DNA of 5,686 nt, from contig JAWOCV010000275.1 of the NCBI GenBank assembly GCA_046483585.1, positions 1 to 5,686 on the forward strand, in the 5' to 3' direction. This DNA is from Marinilabilia sp046483585. GTDB lineage: Bacteria; Bacteroidota; Bacteroidia; Bacteroidales; Marinilabiliaceae. Shown piece after piece: positions 1-5,436 of this stretch. Position 1 is the first letter of the stretch, and the number at the start of each line of letters is the position of its first letter. A program made the translations under genes and the position numbers. The notes below the pieces were generated by a model. It saw nothing but the letters and a program-made list of their open reading frames with translations. It was not told where the DNA came from and did not search any database.

Positions 1-1
1 T

Positions 2-105
2 TTGAAACACCCTGCTAAAGCAGGGTGCTAATCTCATATGATACAAATTCTTTTGATATAGAAGAATCTATGAGAATAGCACCCCGATTTATCGGGGTGT
101 TCATA
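2..105. repeat. Inverted pair of REP-like hairpin elements
   Basis: Two copies of one element of about 37 nt face each other. Copy 1 is 2-38 and copy 2 is the reverse complement of 69-105. They match at 29 of 37 positions without gaps. Each holds a 9-bp palindrome with a TAAA-type centre: CACCCTGCT/AGCAGGGTG at 8-27, and CACCCCGAT/ATCGGGGTG at 80-99. Four of the eight differences form two compensatory base-pair changes in the stem (T-A to C-G, and C-G to A-T). The flank GTGCTAnTCTCATA is also conserved, so the repeat is more than a chance hairpin. The arrangement resembles a bacterial BIME, meaning paired inverted REP units mobilised by RAYT transposases. That assignment is inferred, and no RAYT gene is in the window. 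Either hairpin could also stabilise or end a transcript entering from the left, but neither is followed by a T-run. Confidence 0.75.
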
Positions 106-160
106 AATTGCGGCTAAGCTCACTTACCAGCCGGCTTTAAGCCGGCTTCTCCCGCAAATT
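106..160. repeat. Nested palindrome with TTTA centre
   Basis: The core is AGCCGGCTT (129-137) and AAGCCGGCT (139-147), a perfect 9-bp stem around T138. Outside it, AATTGCGG (106-113) pairs with CCGCAAATT (152-160) with one unpaired A, giving a second stem layer. The TTTA at the centre resembles the centres of the two hairpins just upstream, but the flanks differ. It is probably a third palindromic repeat of a related kind. No function can be assigned from sequence. Confidence 0.6.
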
Positions 161-174
161 GCAACTAAATAACT

Positions 175-205
175 TTTTCAGCAAGCTCTAATATAATGCT
201 GAAAA
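175..205. repeat. Hairpin, 9-bp stem
   Basis: TTTTCAGCA (175-183) and TGCTGAAAA (197-205) are perfect inverted copies around a 13-nt AT-rich loop. There is no T-run after the 3' arm, so it is a poor intrinsic terminator on the + strand. It may be a degraded repeat or a chance stem in AT-rich DNA. Confidence 0.35.
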
Positions 206-346
206 TCTGCATTTTGACTGAAAGAGTTATTGAAGTATAAACAATTGAATCAAAGGTTCCTGCAAAAGTTTAACGGACTATTGAAAAAGGGACAATAAAA
301 CACCCGGTTAATTTTAATTTACAACAAAACTGTAACAACACCCCGT
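206..346. other. AT-rich gene-free stretch before the permease
   Basis: No open frame with coding character and no tRNA-like structure is visible here. I searched the + strand for the Bacteroidota -7 box TAnnTTTG and found none; the nearest is TAATTTTA-like sequence around 310. The promoter of the permease gene is therefore unidentified. It may lie outside the consensus, or the gene may be read from further upstream. Confidence 0.5.
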
Positions 347-380
347 TCCCCAATTCCCCTCCCGGGGAGGGGCAAGGGGA
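347..380. repeat. C/G-rich palindromic repeat at the permease start
   Basis: The core CCCCTCCC (356-363) pairs with GGGAGGGG (365-372), and an outer arm TCCCC (347-351) pairs with GGGGA (376-380), giving a long interrupted hairpin. A run of seven T follows within the next 15 bases, and the permease ATG begins at 399. C-rich palindromes of this form are common dispersed intergenic repeats in Bacteroidota and some other phyla; that comparison is from general knowledge, not a search. Its place directly 5' of the start codon means it would sit in the mRNA leader and could impede or end transcription, or modulate translation. Confidence 0.6.
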
Positions 381-398
381 GGCCCTCTTTTTTTAACT

Positions 399-1643
399 AT
401 GAAACTCGAACGCTTCATCGTCAATAAAATCAGTTCCGGCGGAATTTCCGGGAAAAAGCTGGCCGGACCCGTGGTTAAGGTGGCCGTTGCCGGCATCATC
501 CTGGGAATGGTGGTGATGATCCTCTCACTGGCTACAGGACTGGGTTTCCAGAAAGAGATCCGTGAAAAGATCATCGGCTTTGGGAGTCACATTCAGGTGA
601 TCAGTTACGACTTCAACCAGAGTTACCAGACCAATCCCATAGAAGAAGATTCCATGCTTGTGGAGCAGATGAAGGAAGTGCCCGGGGTTCGTCACGTCCA
701 GCGCTTTGCAACCAAACCCGGCCTGATGAAGACCGATGCCGAAATGCAGGGACTGGTGCTCAGGGGTGTCGGGAAGGAATTCGACTGGACATTTTTTCGC
801 ACCATCATACAGGAAGGCGATACCATTGTCATGGAGGAGGACAGGACCTCCAACGGAATACTGATATCCGATGATATCGCCCGGATGCTGCAGCTGGAAG
901 TGGGTGATAAAGCACCCATGTATTTTTTCGAAGATCAGATCCGGGCCCGCAATTTTACTGTGGAAGGCATTTTCGACAGCCATTTGCCCGAGCTGGATGA
1001 GACCTTTGTGCTGACAGACATCCGGCAGGTGCAGCGGCTCAACAACTGGGAAGAGAACCAGATATCGGGTTATGAACTGCTTACCAATGATTTTGAATCC
1101 ATCATGGCCACCGGCAGTGAAGTTTCCAACATTGTTTCGGGGCATATCTCATCGGAGGGGGACATGCTGCGAACGCGCACGATCAAGCAAACCCAGCCCC
1201 AGATATTCGGATGGCTCGATCTCCTGGATATGAACATTGTGGTGATCATTGTTCTCATTGTTTTGGTGGCCGGGTTTAATATGATCACAGGACTTCTCAT
1301 TCTCATCCTCGAACGCACCAATATGATCGGCATACTGAAAGCGTTGGGCACAGCCGATTGGTCGCTCCGCAAGGTGTTTCTGGCCCTGGCTGCGCGAATC
1401 GCCCTGAGAGGGCTCTTCTGGGGCAATCTGGTGGGATTGTCCGTTTGTTGGCTTCAGTCCCGGTTTGGTTTTCTGAAGCTCGATCCCGACAACTATTTTC
1501 TCGATACCGTTCCCATACACCTCTCCCTGCTGCACATCGTGCTTCTCAACGCCGGTGCCGTACTGGCCATCTTTTTGATGATGATCGGCCCCTCGTACCT
1601 GGCGGCCCGGATTTCACCCGTTAAGGCCATTCGGTTTGAGTGA
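399..1643 (+). CDS. ABC transporter permease, LolC/LolE (FtsX/MacB) family
   Basis: This 414-residue inner-membrane protein has the layout of LolC/LolE-type permeases. The first helix spans about residues 24-48. A large extracytoplasmic domain follows at about 50-277 (MacB-type periplasmic core). Three C-terminal helices lie near 278-304, 323-351 and 376-402 (FtsX domain). The cytoplasmic segment ERTNMIGILKALG (305-317), which in this family contacts the ATPase, is clear, as is the typical ending AARISPVKAIRFE. Length is normal for the family. In such systems two permease subunits and a LolD-type ATPase extract lipoproteins from the inner membrane for delivery to the outer membrane, but related permeases export other substrates, so the substrate is not fixed. 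No ATPase gene adjoins it, which is common for Bacteroidota homologues. The ATG at 399 is chosen because the N-terminal MKLERFI is a usual start for the family. There is no clear ribosome-binding site, and a C/G-rich palindrome and T-run lie just upstream. Confidence 0.93.
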   Translation: MKLERFIVNKISSGGISGKKLAGPVVKVAVAGIILGMVVMILSLATGLGFQKEIREKIIGFGSHIQVISYDFNQSYQTNPIEEDSMLVEQMKEVPGVRHVQRFATKPGLMKTDAEMQGLVLRGVGKEFDWTFFRTIIQEGDTIVMEEDRTSNGILISDDIARMLQLEVGDKAPMYFFEDQIRARNFTVEGIFDSHLPELDETFVLTDIRQVQRLNNWEENQISGYELLTNDFESIMATGSEVSNIVSGHISSEGDMLRTRTIKQTQPQIFGWLDLLDMNIVVIIVLIVLVAGFNMITGLLILILERTNMIGILKALGTADWSLRKVFLALAARIALRGLFWGNLVGLSVCWLQSRFGFLKLDPDNYFLDTVPIHLSLLHIVLLNAGAVLAIFLMMIGPSYLAARISPVKAIRFE

Positions 1644-1887
1644 CCGGGAACACTGTTGGCGGTGGGATTTCTGCGAAGCTGTGAATTCTGCCCACTCGCG
1701 GACACCCGCCGTCCGTTTACGAACACAACACGGCCCCGGCGGTCTGGCATTCTGAAATTGACTCATCTCATAACAAGAGGATTACAAAATCCAGAATTTA
1801 AAATTCCTTAAAACCACCAGCTTTTCAACTTTTTGGCATGCTTTTCTCATGTATTTAACTGGTTTAAAATTAAAAAACAGGACAACA
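1644..1887. other. Non-coding spacer after the permease
   Basis: The first 100 bases are GC-rich, like the genes, and include a weak inverted pair CCGCCG (1706-1711) / CGGCGG (1737-1742). The rest is AT-rich. No frame on either strand here looks like a real protein. It may be worn repeat or gene debris. Transcripts from the permease probably run through it to the terminator at 1888. Confidence 0.5.
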
Positions 1888-1929
1888 GAAAGCCATTTTG
1901 TCAAACGTGACGGAATGGCTTTCTTTTTT
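1888..1929 (+). terminator. Strong intrinsic terminator
   Basis: GAAAGCCATT (1888-1897) pairs perfectly with AATGGCTTTC (1914-1923). The stem continues inward through two G-T wobbles and GTCA/TGAC to an AACG loop, about 16 pairs in all. Six T follow at once (1924-1929). It would end + strand transcription coming from the permease gene. There is no matching U-run for the other strand. Confidence 0.88.
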
Positions 1930-1959
1930 GTGACCGGGTAAATTATAAATTTATCTTTG
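1927..1959 (+). promoter_or_regulatory. Bacteroidota-type promoter of wecB
   Basis: TATCTTTG at 1952-1959 matches the -7 consensus TAnnTTTG exactly, and TTTG at 1927-1930 gives the -33 box with a 21-nt spacer. Transcription would start a few bases after 1959, leaving a leader of about 45 nt before the ATG at 2012. The -33 TTTG is built from the end of the preceding terminator's T-run. Confidence 0.8.
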
Positions 1960-2011
1960 CATAACAAACCATCCGCACCATGCTTCACGGCAATGGCAAA
2001 TCATCTCAGTC

Positions 2012-3139
2012 ATGCAGAAAATTATCCTGGTGGCCGGGGCCCGGCCCAATTTCGTTAAGATAGCACCACTCTGGCGTGTTTTTTCGCAAAGGGAGGGTGT
2101 TCAGGTGATTGTGGTTCATACCGGGCAGCATTACGACGACAATATGAACGGGGTCTTTTTTGAGGATCTGGGATTGCCCCGTCCCGATTATAACCTCAAT
2201 GCGGGAGGGCAAACACATGCCCGGCAGACGGCGGACATCATGGCCCGTTTTGATGAGGTGCTGGACAGGGAACAACCCCATGACGTGGTGGTCGTGGGGG
2301 ATGTTAATTCTACCATGGCCTGTTCGCTGGTGGCGGTCAAAAGAGGGATCAGAGTATCTCATGTGGAAGCCGGTCTGAGAAGTTTTGACCGGAGTATGCC
2401 CGAAGAGATCAACCGGCTGGTAACCGATGCTGTGGCCGGTTTGCTCTTTGTGTCCGAGCCTTCGGGGATGGACAATCTGAGACGCGAGAATGTCCCGGAT
2501 GAAAAAGTGTGGCTGGTGGGCAACGTGATGATCGACAGTTTGGTCTATGCCCGTGAAAAGATTGATGATTCGGACGTGCTGGAGCGTTTCGGACTTGCTG
2601 ATAAAGGATTTGCCCTGGTGACCATGCACCGACCCTCCAATGTGGATGCCCCTGAGCGTCTCGGGGCGATAATGAGCTGGCTGCGGAATCTTTCAAACCG
2701 CATTCCGGTGGTCTTTCCCATGCATCCGCGCACGCTGAAGCAACTGGAGAGTTCCGGATTGCCCGGTTTTTCCGATCCGTTAGCTCATCCTGCGCTAAAC
2801 ATCATTTCCCCGCAGGGGTATATCGATTTTCAGAGATTGTTGAGATCGGCACAGTTTGTGCTGACAGACAGTGGAGGATTACAGGAAGAAACCACCTGGC
2901 TGGGCGTTCCCTGTATCACTCTGCGAAACAATACAGAGCGGCCCGTAACGGTGGAGCAGGGCACCAATTGTCTGGTGGGGGAGGACATCAACAAAGCAGA
3001 TGAAATGGTCAGGCAATACCTGGCAGGCAAGTGCGAAAACTCCCACGTACCTGAGCTGTGGGACGGACACACGGCCCAAAGAATCGCGGATGTGATCATC
3101 CGGGGAGCATTTCATGGTGAAAATCATGGAAGAACATAA
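2012..3139 (+). CDS. wecB: UDP-N-acetylglucosamine 2-epimerase (non-hydrolysing)
   Basis: This cytoplasmic enzyme interconverts UDP-GlcNAc and UDP-ManNAc, supplying ManNAc or ManNAcA units for surface polysaccharide. At 375 residues it is full length and has the two Rossmann-like halves of the GT-B fold. Visible family motifs are GARPNFVKIAP (9-19, with R11), HTGQHYDD (36-43), GDVNST (96-101, D97), SHVEAGLRS (116-124, E119), MPEEINR (129-135), TMHRPSNVD (204-212, H206), DSGGLQEE (286-293) and RNNTERP (305-311). D97, E119, the glutamates at 131/132 and H206 correspond to the catalytic and substrate-binding residues known in E. coli WecB (D95, E117, E131, H213). The HRPSN form, rather than HRREN, is common in Bacteroidota and archaeal members. 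ATG 2012 starts right before the first beta strand; upstream ATGs at 1980 and 1993 are out of frame. It appears to be a single-gene unit with its own promoter at 1927-1959. No glycosyltransferase or wecC-like dehydrogenase is in the window, so the end product is unknown. Confidence 0.97.
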   Translation: MQKIILVAGARPNFVKIAPLWRVFSQREGVQVIVVHTGQHYDDNMNGVFFEDLGLPRPDYNLNAGGQTHARQTADIMARFDEVLDREQPHDVVVVGDVNSTMACSLVAVKRGIRVSHVEAGLRSFDRSMPEEINRLVTDAVAGLLFVSEPSGMDNLRRENVPDEKVWLVGNVMIDSLVYAREKIDDSDVLERFGLADKGFALVTMHRPSNVDAPERLGAIMSWLRNLSNRIPVVFPMHPRTLKQLESSGLPGFSDPLAHPALNIISPQGYIDFQRLLRSAQFVLTDSGGLQEETTWLGVPCITLRNNTERPVTVEQGTNCLVGEDINKADEMVRQYLAGKCENSHVPELWDGHTAQRIADVIIRGAFHGENHGRT

Positions 3140-3197
3140 GTGAGGTGAATTACAAAAGATCGTTAGATTTTTAGATATTCGTACTCAAGCCGCCGGG

Positions 3198-3295
3198 GAA
3201 GCTGGAAGCTGGAAGCTCAAAGCTCAAGGCTGGAAGCTCGAAGCTCGAAGCTCAAGGCTGGAAGCTGAAAGCTCGAAGCTGGAAGCTGGAAGAAG
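3198..3295. repeat. Tandem array of 7-bp units (GAAGCTS)
   Basis: Thirteen consecutive heptamers lie in perfect register from 3198 to 3288, followed by a decayed fourteenth, GAAGAAG. Most are GAAGCTG or GAAGCTC. Variants are AAAGCTC (3219, 3268) and AAGGCTG (3226, 3254). No unit has gained or lost a base, so the array probably grew by slippage or unequal exchange. Reading any frame gives low-complexity peptide with no start, so it is not coding. Units have no spacers, which excludes a CRISPR array. Confidence 0.9.
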
Positions 3296-3431
3296 GGTTG
3301 TTCTCTTTTTGTGACATAACCAAAGAACAATACTCCGTTAAGATTTTGCAAGTATTTGTTATTCAATTGTTTAAGATCAAAATACTGTTTTTGTCAAAAT
3401 GGTGATTATCAACGATATATGAATTGTCTTA

Positions 3432-3451
3432 CCTGCCTGCCGGTAGGCAGG
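3432..3451. repeat. CCTGCCT/AGGCAGG palindrome
   Basis: CCTGCCT (3432-3438) pairs with AGGCAGG (3445-3451) around GCCGGT. The inner bases can pair too, with one G-T wobble. It lies just inside the right terminal repeat of the surrounding element. Palindromes of this form are seen dispersed in Bacteroidota genomes (general knowledge, not searched). There is no T-run after it. Confidence 0.65.
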
Positions 3452-3513
3452 AATCTTAAATCTAAAAATCTAACGATCTATTGCAAAGAACCAACAAAAA
3501 CAAATACAACGAG

Positions 3514-4383
3514 ATGAAATTCTCCATGCAATCAATAATAAAAATATTAAAAACACATTTCCTTCCGGGTTTGGTGCCGCTGATCCTTGTGTTGATGACT
3601 GTGGCCTGCAGCCCCCGGGAAAAAGTTCCCCGTGAGTTTCCCGATGAGGAAGAAATGGCAGAGATCCTCACAGATCTCTACGTGACTGAAAACCTCATTA
3701 CCCAGGGAGGGGAAAGTTCGATTGACGTTATGTCCGATGACGCTATTCCGGGATATTACAGTCAGGTGCTTGAGAAGCATGATCTGTCAAGAGATCAGTT
3801 CGATACCATCCGCAAGTGGTACGCTGCTCATCCGTATCATTACCAGAGAGTTTATGATCGCATCATCGTTCAGTTGAACAGCCGGGAGGCCCAGCTGAAC
3901 CGGGAGATGAGGGAGGCAGAAGAAAAAGCGGATACTGTTCCTGAGGTCGTCGACCTGTGGGAGAAGGAAAGAACACTGATGGTGGACCCTGACGATACCA
4001 TCGATCCCAGACTTCCTTTCAGTATTGAACTGGATTCGCTGAATGAGGGCAACCTCAGGCTTTCGGTTTATTACAAGTTTCTGAGGGAGGATTTGACCAG
4101 GGAAGGACATATGGCCATGATGGCCCATTATGCCGATACCATATCCGATACCGTCACCTATGAACTGGAGAAAACTTTTCAGCCGAAAACGGCCACCATA
4201 ACCCTGAACCTTGATACCATCGGACCGGTCAAAAAGGTTTCCGGCTTTTTATTCGAGCACGACACCACCACAGTAACCGGCATTGAATTTTCCAGAATAC
4301 GACTTGAACATCTGACCTCTGAAGAAGAAGAGGCGCGTGAGGAAATTCCCGGCATTGAGAAAACAGATCTCCCGGAACGATGA
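3514..4383 (+). CDS. DUF4296 domain lipoprotein
   Basis: From ATG 3514 the product has 289 residues. A hydrophobic signal peptide ends in LMTVAC with the lipid-attachment cysteine at residue 32, so it is a predicted lipoprotein of the inner or outer membrane. The residues after the cysteine (SPREK) do not form a strong acidic surface-export signal. Residues of about 42-125 match DUF4296: FPDEEEMAEILTDLYVTENL, then GYYSQVLEKHDLSRDQF and WYAAHPYHYQRVYDRI, the usual helix, YY..LEKH and HP..Y..YD pattern. A charged helical stretch follows (about 127-140), then a probably beta-rich part and an acidic tail. The family has no established function. A TTG at 3481 would extend the frame, but it lies inside the terminal repeat of the upstream element, and the signal peptide fits ATG 3514 (or ATG 3526) better. 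The stop overlaps the next start (ATGA), so the two genes are translationally coupled. Confidence 0.88.
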   Translation: MKFSMQSIIKILKTHFLPGLVPLILVLMTVACSPREKVPREFPDEEEMAEILTDLYVTENLITQGGESSIDVMSDDAIPGYYSQVLEKHDLSRDQFDTIRKWYAAHPYHYQRVYDRIIVQLNSREAQLNREMREAEEKADTVPEVVDLWEKERTLMVDPDDTIDPRLPFSIELDSLNEGNLRLSVYYKFLREDLTREGHMAMMAHYADTISDTVTYELEKTFQPKTATITLNLDTIGPVKKVSGFLFEHDTTTVTGIEFSRIRLEHLTSEEEEAREEIPGIEKTDLPER

Positions 4384-5009
4384 AGAACCTGAAGTTTGCC
4401 GCCCATTACATGCTTTCGCCCGGGGGCCGTTTTCTCAAATGGCCTGTAATCACCCTTCGCGAAGACGGTCTGGTAACAGGGGTGGATCTCTTTCCGGAGG
4501 GCATGAGGGAACAGGCCGGTGTTCGTTTTTTTTCAGGGATTCTTGTTCCCGGGTTTGTGGATCTCTTTTTACAGAATGAGGGATTTTTGGCCGGTGCTGA
4601 CCCCCGTTTCTTTAACCGTCATCTTGCCCGGGGGACCATGGTCTTTGGTGTTTCGGAGGTTCCTGCAATCCTCCCTGCCGGGAATGCATGGCCTCTTGTG
4701 GTCCGGACCCCTGATTTGCCGGCCGGCACCCCTGAGGCCATCTGCGGCAGCACGGAACCCCTCTGGGAACGCGTCAAAACTTTTGCTTTATCTGAGCCAA
4801 CTGTGCCCTTTTCCCGTTTACTGACCCTGATCACTTTGGAATCTGCCCGTGTTTCCGGTCTTTCACGTGCGGGCGCTCTTGAGCCCGGGTTGGCCCCCGG
4901 GTTGTTGCTTGTGCAAAATGCCGATCTTACGGATCTGAAGCCGCTAACCGGAAGCTCCGTGAGATGGCTGAATCTTCCTGATCCGGCCTGTTTCCGCGCC
5001 AGGGGTTGA
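4380..5009 (+). CDS. Shrunken amidohydrolase-like protein, catalytic core missing
   Basis: The 209-residue product begins and ends like the amidohydrolases (cytosine deaminase/chlorohydrolase type) often found in Bacteroidota, which are normally about 380 residues. Residues 1-62 give the N-terminal small beta domain ending in GILVPGFVDL, the point where the family continues into its metal-binding His-x-His. Here the sequence reads DLFLQ, so both histidines are gone. Residues 147-197 give the usual end: LLTLITLESARVSGL, GALEPGLAPGLLLVQNADL and SVRWL, equivalent to the ATLNGARALGL...GSLEPGK.AD/PGLLLL pattern. Only about 85 residues lie between (about 66-146), far too few for the TIM barrel. The other metal histidines and the aspartate are not seen. 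It cannot be an ordinary hydrolase. The frame is nevertheless open and overlaps the DUF4296 gene by ATGA. It is either a non-catalytic remnant kept for binding or a recent internal deletion that left the frame intact. Confidence 0.75.
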   Translation: MKNLKFAAHYMLSPGGRFLKWPVITLREDGLVTGVDLFPEGMREQAGVRFFSGILVPGFVDLFLQNEGFLAGADPRFFNRHLARGTMVFGVSEVPAILPAGNAWPLVVRTPDLPAGTPEAICGSTEPLWERVKTFALSEPTVPFSRLLTLITLESARVSGLSRAGALEPGLAPGLLLVQNADLTDLKPLTGSSVRWLNLPDPACFRARG

Positions 5010-5020
5010 TTGCCTTGTAA

Positions 5021-5054
5021 TTTGGTGGTTTTTTCCTCTATTTTTGTATCTTTG
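5021..5054 (+). promoter_or_regulatory. Bacteroidota-type promoter reading rightward
   Basis: TATCTTTG at 5047-5054 is an exact -7 box, with TTTG at 5021-5024 as a possible -33 box after a 22-nt spacer, at the long end of normal. It lies just after the amidohydrolase-like gene and would start RNA near 5061, ahead of the ATG at 5072. No full-length gene follows within the window, so it may serve a small RNA, a broken gene, or the gene that may begin at 5673. Confidence 0.6.
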
Positions 5055-5086
5055 TACGAAGTTAAACGAGCATGGTAAGGTTTGCC
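5047..5086 (+). repeat. Promoter/start segment, left copy of direct repeat
   Basis: This segment aligns with 5652-5686 in the same orientation: TATCTTTG versus TATATTTT, TACGAA in both, a 5-nt GTTAA present only here, then ACGAGCATGG in both and related codons after the ATG. The longest exact match is AAACGAGCATGG (5064-5075 and 5665-5676). Either an upstream region was duplicated or both belong to a dispersed gene family. Confidence 0.55.
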
Positions 5087-5155
5087 ACAATAAGAAAGTG
5101 TATAAATTCTCGCGTGCAAGCCTTCCTGTCAGACTTAATGAAAGGCAGATTCTGA
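5072..5155 (+). pseudogene. 27-codon frame after a good promoter, possibly a broken gene start
   Basis: ATG 5072 opens a 27-residue frame (begins MVRFATIRKC, ends DLMKGRF) about 18 bases after an exact -7 box. I do not recognise it. Its first five codons (M-V-R-F-A) resemble those after the ATG at 5673 (M-A-K-L-A), and the two upstream regions are similar too. This suggests a decayed N-terminal fragment of a gene whose other copy starts at the window edge. No continuation of the protein is visible in other frames after 5155. It could also be a genuine tiny peptide or pure chance. Confidence 0.3.
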
Positions 5156-5436
5156 TTATTAAGGAAATTTTTTTTTAGAAAATAGAGCCTTTTCGGTAAA
5201 ACGTCAGGCAGGTTGCATTCGGACAATGAATTGAATAAGGTTTGCTGAAAAATAATTATTCCACTTATTGTGAGGATATTATGACGGTGGTTCATTAGGG
5301 GTAGTGCAAGGTTTTTGTTTAAAATCGGAAATAACTTCGCACTTCTTGTTCCAAAACAAAGTTTCAATATATAATTTTAGCATTTTTCTGTTTTAAGTGA
5401 AGGTTTCAAAAAAGCTAAATATTTTAGTATTCAAAC
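5156..5436. other. AT-rich stretch with no recognisable gene
   Basis: All three + frames are closed repeatedly. The one long minus-strand frame (about 100 codons) has no recognisable motif and no start signal. A T9 run lies at about 5168-5176, and a weak CTAAA/TTTAG stem sits near 5414-5426. I see no tRNA, repeat array or clear regulatory site. Confidence 0.5.

Larger units (their letters stand above)
3150..3486. repeat. MITE-like element with terminal inverted repeats
   Basis: The ends 3150-3176 and 3460-3486 are inverted copies matching at 25 of 27 positions, with a perfect 20-nt core (3157-3176 and 3460-3479; inner part GTTAGATTTTTAGAT). A short further pairing, ATTC (3177-3180) with GAAT (3451-3454), extends the stem past a 5-nt bulge. 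Inside are a 7-bp tandem array (3198-3295), AT-rich DNA with nothing recognisable, and a palindrome (3432-3451). No open frame of note is enclosed. Size, termini and intergenic position suggest a non-autonomous mobile element, but no target-site duplication is evident next to the ends. It fills almost the entire gap between wecB and the lipoprotein gene, so it may carry whatever promoter the latter uses. I saw no consensus TAnnTTTG box in it. Confidence 0.7.

Noticed and set aside
268..280. Match of GTTTAACGGACTA to GTTTAAACGGACTA at 5547-5560
   Set aside because: The similarity is 13 bases with one indel and does not extend into either flank. It is too short to claim a shared element.
525..1145. 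Long minus-strand open frame (206 codons) opposite the permease
   Set aside because: It is a shadow of a confidently identified + strand gene and shows no protein-family features. The same applies to the 207-codon minus frame opposite wecB (2006-2629) and the 166-codon minus frame opposite the amidohydrolase-like gene (4619-5119).
1706..1742. GC-rich hairpin CCGCCG/CGGCGG after the permease
   Set aside because: Six pairs with a 25-nt loop and no T-run are too weak for a terminator, and a far better one lies at 1888-1929.
3198..3295. CRISPR-like array
   Set aside because: The units are 7 bp, contiguous and without spacers, so it is a simple tandem repeat.
3481..3513. TTG start for the DUF4296 gene
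   Set aside because: It would add 11 residues, mostly polar or charged, before the signal peptide and would start inside the terminal repeat. ATG 3514 gives a normal lipoprotein signal.
5062..5367. Minus-strand open frame of 101 codons
   Set aside because: It lies in AT-rich non-coding DNA, has no recognisable domain or start signal, and overlaps the promoter/start repeat on the other strand.
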